A stretch of DNA of 64,000 bases from Hydractinia symbiolongicarpus (lineage: Eukaryota; Cnidaria; Hydrozoa; Anthoathecata; Hydractiniidae): assembly GCF_029227915.1 (NCBI RefSeq), contig NC_079880.1, positions 312,001-376,000 of the forward strand. The letters are read 5' to 3'. A model generated the notes under the pieces. The model was not told where the DNA came from, did no database searches, and saw nothing but the letters and a program-made list of their open reading frames with translations. A program made the translations under genes and the position numbers. Below are positions 1 through 10,042 of this stretch, piece by piece; position 1 is the first letter of the stretch, and each line of letters starts with the position of its first letter.

Positions 1-34
1 TGACATGATTGCCGAAACTCAGCGATTACGCTGG

Positions 35-49
35 GCGCTGTGGCAGCGC
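35..49. other. GC-rich hairpin of the monomer (first copy)
   Basis: GCGCTG-TGG-CAGCGC is a perfect 6-bp stem with a 3-nt loop. Most monomers read GCGCTG-TGG-TAGCGC, which keeps a 5-bp stem in DNA and would form a G-U closing pair in an RNA of the plus strand. It lies about 30-45 bases into every unit. A minority of units break it: GCCCTG at 27522, 31627 and relatives, GCGCCG at 49163, 51777 and 53269, GCGCAG at 49537, and TACCGC at 30134, 34239 and relatives. A structural or protein-binding role is inference. Confidence 0.7.
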
Positions 50-232
50 TTCAATTAAAAATTAAGCTACAAAAAGTCATTCTTTACTGTGGGACAAATC
101 TTAGCCGTTATTGCACGCTGAAGAATTAGCGACAGTTTCAAAATATACATTTCATTGACTTTTTAATGGTGTCAGTCCTTTTGAGCTACAACGGTTGGGT
201 CACCTATTCGTACCAACATGTGTTTAGCGATA

Positions 233-239
233 TTTTTTT
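233..239. repeat. Variable poly-T tract of the monomer (first copy)
   Basis: Between GCGATA and GATA, units carry a T run of roughly 6 to 9 bases (7 here). Other families replace it with TTTTTCCGG or TTTTCCGG. Length change in this run, together with the A runs, explains much of the 370-375-bp spread in unit length. Confidence 0.75.
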
Positions 240-380
240 GATACTACTAGGTTGCATCGCTTTTAACAATGAAACGATGGACTGTGTGACTTAATTGAAC
301 TACCTTTGGACTGTGACCTGATAAATGTGATAAATGAGACAATTGGACTCCAAGAAATAACATTCTTCTTAGTTTGAGAG

Positions 381-752
381 GATTGCCGGAACTCAGCGAT
401 TACACGGGGCGCTGTGGTAGCGCTTCATTTAAAAATTTAGATAAATAAGTCATTCTTTACTGTGGGACCAATCCTAGCCGTTATCGCGCGCTGAAGAAAT
501 AGCGACAGTTACAAAAACTACATTTCATTGTCTTTCTAACAGTGTCAGTCCGTTTGTGTTACAACGGTTGAGTCACATATTCGTACCAACATGTATTTAG
601 CGATATTTTCCGGTACTACTAGGTTGTATGGCTTTTAGCAGTGAAACGATTGGCTGTGGGACTTAATTGAACAAACTTTGGACTATAACCAAATAAATTT
701 GATAAATCAGAAAATTGGACTCCAAGAAATAACATTCTTCTCAATTTAACAT
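381..752. repeat. Monomer family b, representative
   Basis: Recognised by the entry sequence TTAGTTTGAGAGGATTGCCG (not GACATGATT) and by ACACGGGGCGCTG in the head. It is the commonest family of the left half, starting also at 1873, 4108, 6342, 8925, 10416, 11534, 12279, 13768, 15258, 17122, 18240, 20102, 21219 and 21592. Many copies carry GACAGTTACAAAAACTAC, a T-to-A change inside the AGTTTCAAAAACT dyad. It is not recognised right of about 27 kb. Confidence 0.85.
550..567. other. CCGTT / AACGG dyad (representative copy)
   Basis: CCGTT at 550-554 and AACGG at 563-567 form a 5-bp inverted repeat with an 8-nt spacer. It recurs in most monomers as CCGTTTGAGTTACAACGG. Units with CCTTTTGAGC (families a and h) or ACATCGG (for example 50661) break one arm. 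Confidence 0.6.
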
Positions 753-1125
753 GATTGTCGAAACTCAGCGATTACACTGGGCGCTGTGGTAGCGCTTCAA
801 TTAAAAATTAAGATAAAAAAGTCATTCTTTACTGTGGGACCAATCCTAGCCGTTATCGCGCGCTGAAGAAATAGCGACAGTTTCAAAAACTAAATTTCAT
901 TGACTTTCTAAGAATATCAATCCGTTTGAGTTACAACGTTTGAGTCACATATTCGTACCAACATGTATTTCGTGATGTTTTTCCGGTACTACTAGGTTGT
1001 AAGGCTTTTACCAGTGAAACGATTGACTGTGGGACTTAATTGAACTGACAATGGACTGTGACCTTAAAAATGTTTTAAGTGAGACAAGCGGACTCCAAGA
1101 AATAACATTCTTTTTAATTTGACAT
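753..1125. repeat. Reference monomer (family c), 373 bp, with anatomy of the unit
   Basis: This unit serves as a map of the monomer. In order it holds: the head GATTGTCGAAACTCAGCGAT; a GC-rich hairpin GCGCTGTGGTAGCGC; an A-rich stretch (CAATTAAAAATTAAG); CTTTACTGTGGGACCAAT; a CpG-rich piece with GCGCGCTGAAG; the dyad AGTTTCAAAAACT; a variable stretch that separates families (AGAATATCAATCC here, ACGGTGTCAGTCC elsewhere); TTCGTACCAACATGT; a poly-T or TTTTTCCGG segment; GACTGTGGGACTTAATTGAA; GGACTGTGACC; and GGACTCCAAGAAATAACATT. The last segment and TTCGTACCAACATGT look among the least variable across the window. Other members of this family start at 4480, 7086, 11906, 14141, 15631, 18612, 20473 and 21964. 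Confidence 0.9.
879..891. other. AGTTTCAAAAACT dyad (representative copy)
   Basis: AGTTT-CAA-AAACT is a 5-bp inverted repeat with a 3-nt spacer, present in most monomers about 125-140 bases from the unit start. Family b often carries AGTTACAAAAACT and family a AGTTTCAAAATAT, both of which weaken it. Several recombination joints fall across this segment (near 8674, 13515, 25780 and 41820). Confidence 0.65.
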
Positions 1126-1498
1126 GATTTTCGGAACTCAGCGATTACACTGGGCGCTGTGGTAGCGCTTTATTTAAGAATTTAGATAAATAATTCATTC
1201 TTAACTGTGGGACCAATCCTAGCCGTTATCCCGCGCTGAAGAAATAGCGACAGTTTCAAAAAATTCATTTCATTGACTTTTTAAGAATATCAATCCGTTT
1301 GAGTTACAACGGTTGAGTCACATATTCGTACCAACATGTTATTCGTGATACTTTTCCGGTACTACTAGGTTGTATGGCTTTTACCAGTGAAACGATTGAC
1401 TGTGGGACTTAATTGAACTGATTATGGACTTTGACCTTAAAAATGTTATAAGTGAGACAATTGGACTCCAAGAAATAACATTCTTCCTAATTTGACAT
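1126..1498. repeat. Monomer family d, representative
   Basis: Diagnostic bases are GATTTTCGGAACTCAGCG, CTTTATTTAAGAATTTAG and CATTCTTAACTGTGGG, with CCCGCGCTGAAG after the TTAT. Other members start at 3361, 6714, 9297, 10788, 12651, 17494 and 18984. Copies at 1126 and 3361 share AATAATTCATTC and are a recent pair, 2235 bp apart. Confidence 0.82.
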
Positions 1499-1872
1499 GA
1501 TTGCCGAAACTCAGCGATTACGCTGGGCGCTGTGGCAGCGCTTCAATTAAAAATTAAGCTACAAAAAGTCATTCTTTACTCTGGGACAAATCTTAGCCGT
1601 TATTGCACGCTGAAGAATTAGCGACAGTTTCAAAATATACATTTCATTGACTTTTTAACGGTGTCAGTCCTTTTGAGCTACAACGGTTGGGTCACCTATT
1701 CGTACCAACATGTGTTTAGCGATATTTTTTTGATACTACTAGGTTGCATCGCTTTTAACAATGAAACGATGGACTGTGTGACTTAATTGAACTACCTTTG
1801 GACTGTGACCTGATAAATGTGATAAATGAGACAATTGGACTCCAAGAAATAACATTCTTCTTAGTTTGAGAG
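1499..1872. repeat. Monomer family a, representative
   Basis: Diagnostic bases are GATTACGCTGGGCGCTGTGG followed by CAGCGC (C where most families have T), the head GATTGCCGAAACTCAG, GGGACAAATCTTAGCC, and ACTTTTTAACGGTG. Other members start at 7, 3734, 9670, 11161 and 17867. In the three leftmost copies the A-rich segment reads AAGCTACAAAAAG; the others have AAGATAAAAAAG. The C completes a six-base-pair hairpin stem. Confidence 0.85.
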
Positions 1873-2618
1873 GATTGCCGGAACTCAGCGATTACACGGG
1901 GCGCTGTGGTAGCGCTTCATTTAAGAATTTAGATAAATAAGTCATTCTTTACTGTGGGACCAATCCTAGCCGTTATCGCGCGCTGAAGAAATAGCGACAG
2001 TTTCAAAAACTAAATTTCATTGACTTTCTAAGAATATCAATCCGTTTGAGTTACAACGGTTGAGTCACATATTCGTACCAACATGTAATTCGTGATATTT
2101 TTCCGGTACTACTAGGTTGTAAGGATTTTAACAGTGAAACGATTGACTGTGGGACGTAATTGAACTGATTATGGACTGTGACCTTATAAATGTTAAAGTG
2201 AGACAATTGGAATCCAAGAAATAACATTCTTCCTAATTTGACATGATTGCCGAATCTTAGCGATTACACTGGGCGCTGTGGTAGCGCTTCAATTAAAAAT
2301 TAAGATAAAAAAGTCATTCTTTACTGTGGGACCAATCTTAGCCGTTATCGCGCGCTGAAGGATTAGCGACAGTTTCAAAAACTATATTTCATTTGCTTTC
2401 TAACAGTATCAATCCGTTTGAGTTGCAACGGTTGAGTCACATATTCGTACCAACATGTATTCGTGCTATTTTCCGGTATTACTAGGTTGTATGGCTTTTA
2501 CCAGTGAAACGATTGACTGTGGGACTTAATTGAACTGACTACGGACTGTGACCTTAAAAATGTTTTAAGTGAGACAAGCGGATTCCAAGAAATATCATTC
2601 TTTTTAATTTGATATGAT

Positions 2619-2626
2619 TTCCGGAA
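2619..2626. other. TTCCGGAA palindrome at the head of family-f and -h units
   Basis: The 8-bp perfect palindrome TTCCGGAA is found in units starting GATTTCCGGAAC. Units starting GATTGCCGG keep only CCGG, and those with GCCGAAAC lose it. It is a simple family marker that also creates a restriction-site difference between families. Confidence 0.7.
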
Positions 2627-5222
2627 CTCAGCGAATACACTGGGCGCTGTGGTAGCGCTTCATTTAAGAATTTATATAAATAAGTCATTCTTTACTGTGG
2701 GACCAAATCTAGCCGTTTTCGCGCGCTGAAGAAATAGCGACAGTTTCAAAAACTACATTCCATTGACTTTCTAAAAATATCAATCCGTTTGAGTTACAAC
2801 GGTTGAGTCGCATATTCGTACCAACATGTATTTCGTGATATTTTTCCGGTACTACTAGGTTGTATGGCTTTTAACAGTGAAACGATTGACTGTGGGACTT
2901 AATTGAACTGATTATGGACTGCGACCTTAAAAATGTTATAAGTGAGACAAGCGGACTCCAAGAAATAACAATCTTTTTAAATTTGACATGATTGCCGGAA
3001 CTTAGCGATTACACTGGGCGCTGTGTTAGCGCTTCATTTAAGAATTTAGATAAAGAAGTCATTCTTTACTGTGGAACCAATCTTAGCCGTTATCGCGCGC
3101 TGAAGAATTAGCGACAGTTTCAAAAACTACATTTCATTTGCTTTCTAACAGTATTAATCCGTTTGAGTTGCAACGGTTGAGTCACATATTCGTACCAACA
3201 TGTATTCGTGCTATTTTCCGGTATTACTAGGTTGTATGGCTTTTACCAGTGAAACGATTGACTGTGGGACTTAATTGAACTGACAATGGACTGTGACCTT
3301 AAAAATGTTTTAAGTGAGACAAGCGGACTCCAAGAAATAACATTCTTTTTAATTTTACATGATTTTCGGAACTCAGCGATTACACTGGGCGCTGTGGTAG
3401 CGCTTTATTTAAGAATTTAGATAAATAATTCATTCTTAACTGTGGGACCAATCCTAGCCGTTATCCCGCGCTGAAGAAATAGCGACAGTTTCAAAAAATT
3501 CATTTCATTGACTTTTTAAGAATATCAATCCGTTTGAGTTACAACGGTTGAGTCACATATTCGTACCAACATGTTATTCGTGATACTTTTCCGGTACTAC
3601 TAGGTTGTATGGCTTTTACCAGTGAAACGATTGACTGTGGGACTTAATTGAACTGATTATGGACTTTGACCTTAAAAATGTTATAAGTGAGACAATTGGA
3701 CTCCAAGAAATAACATTCTTCCTAATTTGACATGATTGCCGAAACTCAGCGATTACGCTGGGCGCTGTGGCAGCGCTTCAATTAAAAATTAAGCTACAAA
3801 AAGTCATTCTTTACTGTGGGACAAATCTTAGCCGTTATTGCACGCTGAAGAATTAGCGACAGTTTCAAAATATACATTTCATTGACTTTTTAACGGTGTC
3901 AGTCCTTTTGAGCTACAACGGTTGGGTCACCTATTCGTACCAACATGTGTTTAGCGATATTTTTTTGATACTACTAGGTTGCATCGCTTTTAACAATGAA
4001 ACGATGGACTGTGTGACTTAATTGAACTACCTTTGGACTGTGACCTGATAAATGTGATAAATGAGACAATTGGACTCCAAGAAATAACATTCTTCTTAGT
4101 TTGAGAGGATTGCCGGAACTCAGCGATTACACGGGGCGCTGTGGTAGCGCTTCATTTAAAAATTTAGATAAATAAGTCATTCTTTACTGTGGGACCAATC
4201 CTAGCCGTTATCGCGCGCTGAAGAAATAGCGACAGTTACAAAAACTACATTTCATTGTCTTTCTAACAGTGTCAGTCCGTTTGTGTTACAACGGTTGAGT
4301 CACATATTCGTACCAACATGTATTTAGCGATATTTTCCGGTACTACTAGGTTGTATGGCTTTTAGCAGTGAAACGATTGGCTGTGGGACTTAATTGAACA
4401 AACTTTGGACTATAACCAAATAAATTTGATAAATGAGAAAATTGGACTCCAAGAAATAACATTCTTCTCAATTTAACATGATTGTCGAAACTCAGCGATT
4501 ACACTGGGCGCTGTGGTAGCGCTTCAATTAAAAATTAAGATAAAAAAAACATTCTTTACTGTGGGACCAATCCTAGCCGTTATCGCGCGCTGAAGAAATA
4601 GCGACAGTTTCAAAAACTAAATTTCATTGACTTTCTAAGAATATCAATCCGTTTGAGTTACAACGGTTGAGTCACATATTCGTACCAACATGTAATTCGT
4701 GATATTTTTCCGGTACTACTAGGTTGTAAGGATTTTAACAGTGAAACGATTGACTGTGGGACGTAATTGAACTGATTATGGACTGTGACCTTATAAATGT
4801 TAAAGTGAGACAATTGGAATCCAAGAAATAACATTCTTCCTAATTTGACATGATTGCCGAATCTTAGCGATTACACTGGGCGCTGTGGTAGCGCTTCAAT
4901 TAAAAATTAAGATAAAAAAGTCATTCTTTACTGTGGGACCAATCTTAGCCGTTATCGCGCGCTGAAGGATTAGCGACAGTTTCAAAAACTACATTTCATT
5001 TGCTTTCTAACAGTATCAATCCGTTTGAGTTGCAACGGTTGAGTCACATATTCGTACCAACATGTATTCGTGCTATTTTCCGGTATTACTAGGTTGTATG
5101 GCTTTTACCAGTGAAACTATTGACTGTGGGACTTAATTGAACTGACTACGGACTGTGATCTTAAAAATATTTTAAGTGAGACAAGCGGATTCCAAGAAAT
5201 ATCATTCTTTTTAATTTGACAT

Positions 5223-5594
5223 GATTTCCGGAACTCAGCGATTACACTGGGCGCTGTGGTAGCGCTTCATTTAAGAATTTAGATAAGTAAGTCACTCTTA
5301 ACTGTGGGACCAATCCTAGCCGTTATCCCGCGCTGAAGAAATAGCGACAGTTTCAAAAACAAAATTTCATTGACTTTCTAACGGTGTCAGTCCGTTTGAG
5401 TTACAACGATTGGGTCACATATTCGTACCAAAATGTATTTAGCGATATTTTTTGATATTACTAGGTTGCATCGCTCTTAACAATGAAACGATTGTCTGTG
5501 GGACTTAATTGAACAAACTTTGGACTGTGACCTAATAAATGTGATAAATGAGAAAATTGGACTCCAAGAAATAACATTCTTCTCAATTTGACAT
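5223..5594. repeat. Monomer family f, representative
   Basis: Head GATTTCCGGAACTCAGCG, then usually AGATAAGTAAGTCACTCTTA, and CAAAAACAAAATTTCATTG after the dyad. Members start at 2616, 7458, 8202, 13024, 16375, 19357, 23053, 23797, 25287 and 26403; 2616 and 7458 have AATAAGTCATTC instead. The head contains the 8-bp palindrome TTCCGGAA. Family f nearly always follows family e or d. Confidence 0.8.
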
Positions 5595-5968
5595 GATTGC
5601 CGGAACTCAGCGATTACACAGGGCGCTGTGGTAGCGCTTTATTTAAGAATTTAGATAAATAAGTCATTCTTTACTGTGGGACCAATCCTATCCGTTATCG
5701 CGCACTGAAGAAATAGCGACAGTTTCAAAAACTACATTTTATTGTCTTTCTAACAGTGTCAGTCCGTTTGAGTTACAACGGTTGGGTCACATATTCGTAC
5801 TAACATGTATTTAGCGATATTTTTTCTGATATTACTAGGTTGCATCGCTTTTAACAATGAAATGATTGACTGTGGGACTTAATTGAACTAACTTTGGACT
5901 GTGACCTGATAAATGTGATAAATGAGACAATTGGACTCCAAGAAATAACATTCTTTCTAGTTTTACGG
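5595..5968. repeat. Monomer family g, representative
   Basis: Diagnostic bases are ACACAGGGCGCTG in the head, CCTATCCGTTATCGCGCACT, and in most copies ACATTTTATTGTC. Members start at 13396, 14886, 19729, 24169, 25659 and 26775. The copies at 13396, 14886 and 19729 switch to a family-h-like tail after the AGTTTCAAAAACT dyad, so they are chimeras. Confidence 0.82.
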
Positions 5969-6341
5969 GATTTCCGGAACTCAGCGATTACACTGGGCGC
6001 TGTGGTAGCGCTTTATTTCAAAATTTAGATAAAAAAGTCATTCTTTACTGTGGGACCAATCCTAGCCGCTAGTGCGCGCTGAAGAAATATCGACAGTTTC
6101 AAAAACTAAATTTCATTGACTTTCTAACGGTGTCAGTCCTTTTGAGCTACAACGGTTGGGTCACCTATTCGTACCAACATGTGTTTAGCGATATTTTTTT
6201 GATACTACTAGGTTGCATCGCTTTTAACAATGAAACGATGGACTGTGTGACTTAATTGAACTACCTTTGGACTGTGACCTGATAAATGTGATAAATGAGA
6301 CAATTGGACTCCAAGAAATAACATTCTTCTTAGTTTGAGAG
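5969..6341. repeat. Monomer family h, representative
   Basis: Entered through GACGGGATTTCC or a close variant, followed by CTTTATTTCAAAATTTAG and CCTAGCCGCTAGTGCGCGCT. Members start at 8576 (shortened), 10043, 16749, 20846, 24543 and 27149, with relatives at 28641, 31254 and 32746. The tail carries the TTTTTTTGATA poly-T segment instead of TTTCCGGTA. Confidence 0.82.
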
Positions 6342-7830
6342 GATTGCCGGAACTCAGCGATTACACGGGGCGCTGTGGTAGCGCTTCATTTAAAAATTTA
6401 GATAAATAAGTCATTCTTTACTGTGGGACCAATCCTAGCCGTTATCGGGCGCTGAAGAAATAGCGACAGTTACAAAAACTACATTTCATTGTCTTTCTAA
6501 CAGTGTCAGTCCGTTTGAGTTACAACGGTTGGGTCACATATTCGTACCAACATGTATTTAGCGATATTTTCCGGTACTACTAGGTTGTATGGCTTTTACC
6601 AGTGAAACGATTGACTGTGGGACTTAATTGAACTGACAATGGACTGTGACCTTAAAAATGTTTTAAGTGAGACAAGCGGACTCCAAGAAATAACATTCTT
6701 TTTAATTTGACATGATTTTCGGAACTCAGCGATTACACTGGGCGCTGTGGTAGCGCTTTATTTAAGAATTTAGATAAATAAGTCATTCTTAACTGTGGGA
6801 CCAATCCTAGCCGTTATCGCACGCTGAAGAATTAGCGACAGTTTCAAAATATACATTTCATTGACTTTTTAACGGTGTTAGTCCGTTTGAGTTACAACGG
6901 TTGAGTCACATATTCGTACCAACATGTATTTAGCGATATTTTCCGGTACTACTAGGTTGTATGGCTTTCAGCAGTGAAACGATTGGCTGTGGGACTTAAT
7001 TGAACAAACTTTGGACTATAACCAAATAAATTTGATAAATGAGAAAATTGGACTCCAAGAAATAACATTCTTCTCAATTTGACATGATTGCCGAAACTCA
7101 GCGATTACACTGGGCGCTGTGGTAGCGCTTCAATTAAAAATTAAGATAAAAAAGTCATTCTTTACTGTGGGACCAATCCTAGCCGTTATCGCGCGCTGAA
7201 GAAATAGCGACAGTTTCAAAAACTAAATTTCATTGACTTTCTAAGAATATCAATCCGTTTGAGTTACAACGTTTGAGTCACATATTCGTACCAACATGTA
7301 TTTCGTGATGTTTTTCCGGTACTACTAGGTTGTAAGGCTTTTAACAGTGAAACGATTGACTGTGGGACTTAATTGACTGACTATGGCCTGTGACCTTAAA
7401 AATGTTATAAGTGAGACAAGCGGACTCCAAGAAATAACATTCTTTTTAATTTGACATGATTTCCGGAACTCAGCGATTACACTGGGCGCTGTGGTAGCGC
7501 TTCATTTAAGAATTTAGATAAATAAGTCATTCTTTACTGTGGGACCAATCCTAGCCGTTCTCGCGCGCTGAAGAAATAGCGACAGTTTCAAAAACTAAAT
7601 TTCATTGACTTTCTAAGAATATCAATCCGTTTGAGTTACAACGGTTGAGTCACATATTCGTACCAACATGTAATTCGTGATATTTTTTCCGGTACTACTA
7701 GGTTGTAAGGATTTTAACAGTGAAACGATTGACTGTGGGACGTAATTGAACTGATTATGGACTGTGACCTTATAAATGTTAAAGTGAGACAATTGGAATC
7801 CAAGAAATAACATTCTTCCTAATTTGACAT

Positions 7831-8201
7831 GATTGCCGAAACTTAGCGATTACACTGGGCGCTGTGGTAGCGCTTCAATTAAAAATTAAGATAAAAAAGT
7901 CATTCTTTACTGTGGGAACAATCTTAGCCGTTATCGCGCGCTGAAGAAATAGCGACAGTTTCAAAAACTACATTTCATTTGCGTTCTAACAGTATCAATC
8001 CGTTTGAGTTGCAACGGTTGAGTCACATATTCGTACCAACATGTATTCGTGCTATTTTCCGGTATTACTAGGTTGTATGGCTTTTACCAGTGAAACGATT
8101 GACTGTGGGACTTAATTGAACTGACTACGGACTGTGATCTTAAAAATATTTTAAGTGAGACAAGCGGATTCCAAGAAATATCATTCTTTTTAATTTGACA
8201 T
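7831..8201. repeat. Monomer family e, representative (371 bp)
   Basis: Recognised by CTTAGCG in the head where most units have CTCAGCG, and by a tail with TTGCAACGGTTGAGTC and TATTCGTGCTATTTTCCGG in place of the poly-T segment. Members start at 2245, 4852, 14514, 16004, 22682, 23426, 24916 and 26032. The copies at 2245 and 4852 read GAATCTTAGCG, the rest GAAACTTAGCG. Confidence 0.82.
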
Positions 8202-8509
8202 GATTTCCGGAACTCAGCGATTACACTGGGCGCTGTGGTAGCGCTTCATTTAAGAATTTAGATAAGTAAGTCACTCTTAACTGTGGGACCAATCCTAGCC
8301 GTTATCGGGCGCTGAAGAAATAGCGACAGTTACAAAAACTACATTTCATTGACTTTCTAACAGTGTCAGTCCGTTTGAGTTACAACGGTTGGGTCACATA
8401 TTCGTACTAACATGTATTTAGCGATATTTTTTTTGATATTACTAGGTTGCATCGCTTTTAACAATGAAATGATTGACTGTGGGACTTAATTGAACTAACT
8501 TTGGACTGT

Positions 8510-9985
8510 GACCTGATAAATGTGATAAATGAGACAATTTGACTCCAAGAAATAACATTCTTTCTAATTTGACGGGATTTCCGGAACTCAGCGATTACAC
8601 TGGGCGCTGTGGTAGCGCTTTATTTCAAAATTTAGATAAATAAGTCATTCTTCACTGTGGGACCAATCCTAGCCGACAGTTTCAAAAACTAAATTTCATT
8701 GACTTTCTAACGGTGTCAGTCCTTTTGAGCTACAACGGTTGGGTCACCTATTCGTACCAACATGTGTTTAGCGATATTTTTTTGATACTACTAGGTTGCA
8801 TCGCTTTTAACAATGAAACGATGGACTGTGTGACTTAATTGAACTACCTTTGGACTGTGACCTGATAAATGTGATAAATGAGACAATTGGACTCCAAGAA
8901 ATAACATTCTTCTTAGTTTGAGAGGATTGCCGGAACTCAGCGATTACACGGGGCGCTGTGGTAGCGCTTCATTTAAAAATTTAGATAAATAAGTCATTCT
9001 TTACTGTGGGACCAATCCTAGCCGTTATCGCGCGCTGAAGAAATAGCGACAGTTACAAAAACTACATTTCATTGTCTTTCTAACAGTGTCAGTCCGTTTG
9101 AGTTACAACGGTTGGGTCACATATTCGTACCAACATGTATTTAGCGATATTTTCCGGTACTACTAGGTTGTATGGCTTTTACCAGTGAAACGATTGACTG
9201 TGGGACTTAATTGAACTGACAATGGACTGTGACCTTAAAAATGTTTTAAGTGAGACAAGCGGACTCCAAGAAATAACATTCTTTTTAATTTGACATGATT
9301 TTCGGAACTCAGCGATTACACTGGGCGCTGTGGTAGCGCTTTATTTAAGAATTTAGATAAATAAGTCATTCTTAACTGTGGGACCAATCCTAGCCGTTAT
9401 CCCGCGCTGAAGAAATAGCGACAGTTACAAAAAATTCATTTTATTGACTTTCTAAGAATATCAATCCGTTTGAGTTACAACGGTTGAGTCACATATTCGT
9501 GCCAACATGTATTTCGTGATACTTTTCCGGTACTACTAGGTTGTATGGCTTTTGCCAGTGACACGATTAACTGTGGGACTTAATTGAACTGATTATGGAC
9601 TGTGACCTTAAAAATGTTATAAGTGAGACAATTGGACTCCAAGAAATAACATTCTTCCTAATTTGACATGATTGCCGAAACTCAGCGATTACGCTGGGCG
9701 CTGTGGCAGCGCTTCAATTAAAAATTAAGATAAAAAAGTCATTCTTTACTATGGGACAAATCTTAGCCGTTATCGCACGCTGAAGAATTAGCGACAGTTT
9801 CAAAATATACATTTCATTGACTTTTTAAGGGTGTCAGTCCTTTTGAGCTACAACGGTTGGGTCACCTATTCGTACCAACATGTGTTTAGCGATATTTTTT
9901 TGATACTACTAGGTTGCATCGCTTTTAACAATGAAACGATGGACTGTGTGACTTAATTGAACTACCTTTGGACTGTGACCTGATA
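8510..9985. repeat. h-b-d-a tandem duplication, left copy
   Basis: The h-b-d-a run at 8576, 8925, 9297 and 9670 recurs at 10043, 10416, 10788 and 11161, with an offset of 1491 bp, or 1467 for the shortened first unit. Both copies share GAGACAATTTGACTCC just before the h unit, where nearly all other units read GAGACAATTGGACTCC. The 24-bp deletion in the left h unit must have followed the duplication. Confidence 0.82.
8576..8924. repeat. Shortened family-h monomer, 349 bp (24-bp deletion)
   Basis: Compared with the intact copy at 10043, the bases between CCTAGCCG and ACAGTTTC are missing (near 8674): CTAGTGCG to ATATCG, 24 bp. The two-base repeat CG at both ends is kept once, as in a slippage or end-joining deletion. 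The rest of the unit is normal. Confidence 0.92.
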
Positions 9986-10042
9986 AATGTGATAAATGAG
10001 ACAATTTGACTCCAAGAAATAACATTCTTTCTAATTTGACGG

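Larger units (their letters stand above)
1..920. repeat. Segment repeated at about 3728-4648 (3727 bp, 10 monomers)
   Basis: The a-b-c run at 7, 381 and 753 matches 3734, 4108 and 4480, sharing the unusual heads GATTGTCGAAACTC and TTAACATGATTG. The match fades near 920, where ACAACGTTTGAGTC here is ACAACGGTTGAGTC downstream. A second copy of the a-b part lies at 1493, four monomers away. Confidence 0.8.
1020..2000. repeat. Segment repeated at about 3255-4235 (2235 bp, 6 monomers)
   Basis: The d-a-b run starting at 1126 matches 3361, 3734 and 4108. Both copies share AATAATTCATTCTTAACTG and GAACTGACAATGGACTG. One visible difference is TACTCTGGGAC here against TACTGTGGGAC downstream. Together with the 3727-bp relation this shows overlapping duplications with different periods in the first 5 kb. 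Confidence 0.78.
7..8201. repeat. Array block 1: 22 monomers, shuffled families
   Basis: Monomer starts and families: 7a, 381b, 753c, 1126d, 1499a, 1873b, 2245e, 2616f, 2990 (e/f-like hybrid), 3361d, 3734a, 4108b, 4480c, 4852e, 5223f, 5595g, 5969h, 6342b, 6714d, 7086c, 7458f, 7831e. Runs such as a-b-c and e-f recur but the full order does not repeat with one period. Family assignment is by head sequence; tails are often exchanged. Confidence 0.85.

Noticed and set aside
566-576. RNA polymerase III B-box-like GGTTGAGTCAC
   Set aside because: The B box GGTTCGANTCC needs the central TTCGA; this reads TTGAG. No A box was seen at a suitable distance upstream and no tRNA-like fold.
753-1125. Unit built from two related half-monomers of about 186 bp
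   Set aside because: ACTGTG occurs twice or three times per unit (as ACTGTGGGACC, ACTGTGGGACT and ACTGTGACC) and AGCGA three times. The spacings (about 195 and 29, and about 100) do not agree with a half-unit period, and the two halves do not align by eye.
1126-1145. Possible CENP-B box in the head (TTTTCGGAACTCAGCGA)
   Set aside because: The mammalian CENP-B core needs TTCG, four bases, A, two bases, CGGG. Here the TTCG is followed at the required places by T and GCGA, so both later elements fail.
7622-7670. Recurrent 15-codon minus-strand frame MLVRICDSTVVTQTD ending in TGA, seen in many monomers
   Set aside because: It spans the conserved TTCGTACCAACATGT segment, so it recurs wherever the repeat does. 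Units with a T-to-A or other change there lose the start without apparent consequence. It is too short to support coding.
7622-7813. 63-codon minus-strand open reading frames at 7622, 14305 and 15795
   Set aside because: They lie in related c/f-type units. The copies at 14305 and 15795 are the two halves of the 1490-bp duplication. Other units of the same type have stops in this frame. They are chance frames in a repeat.
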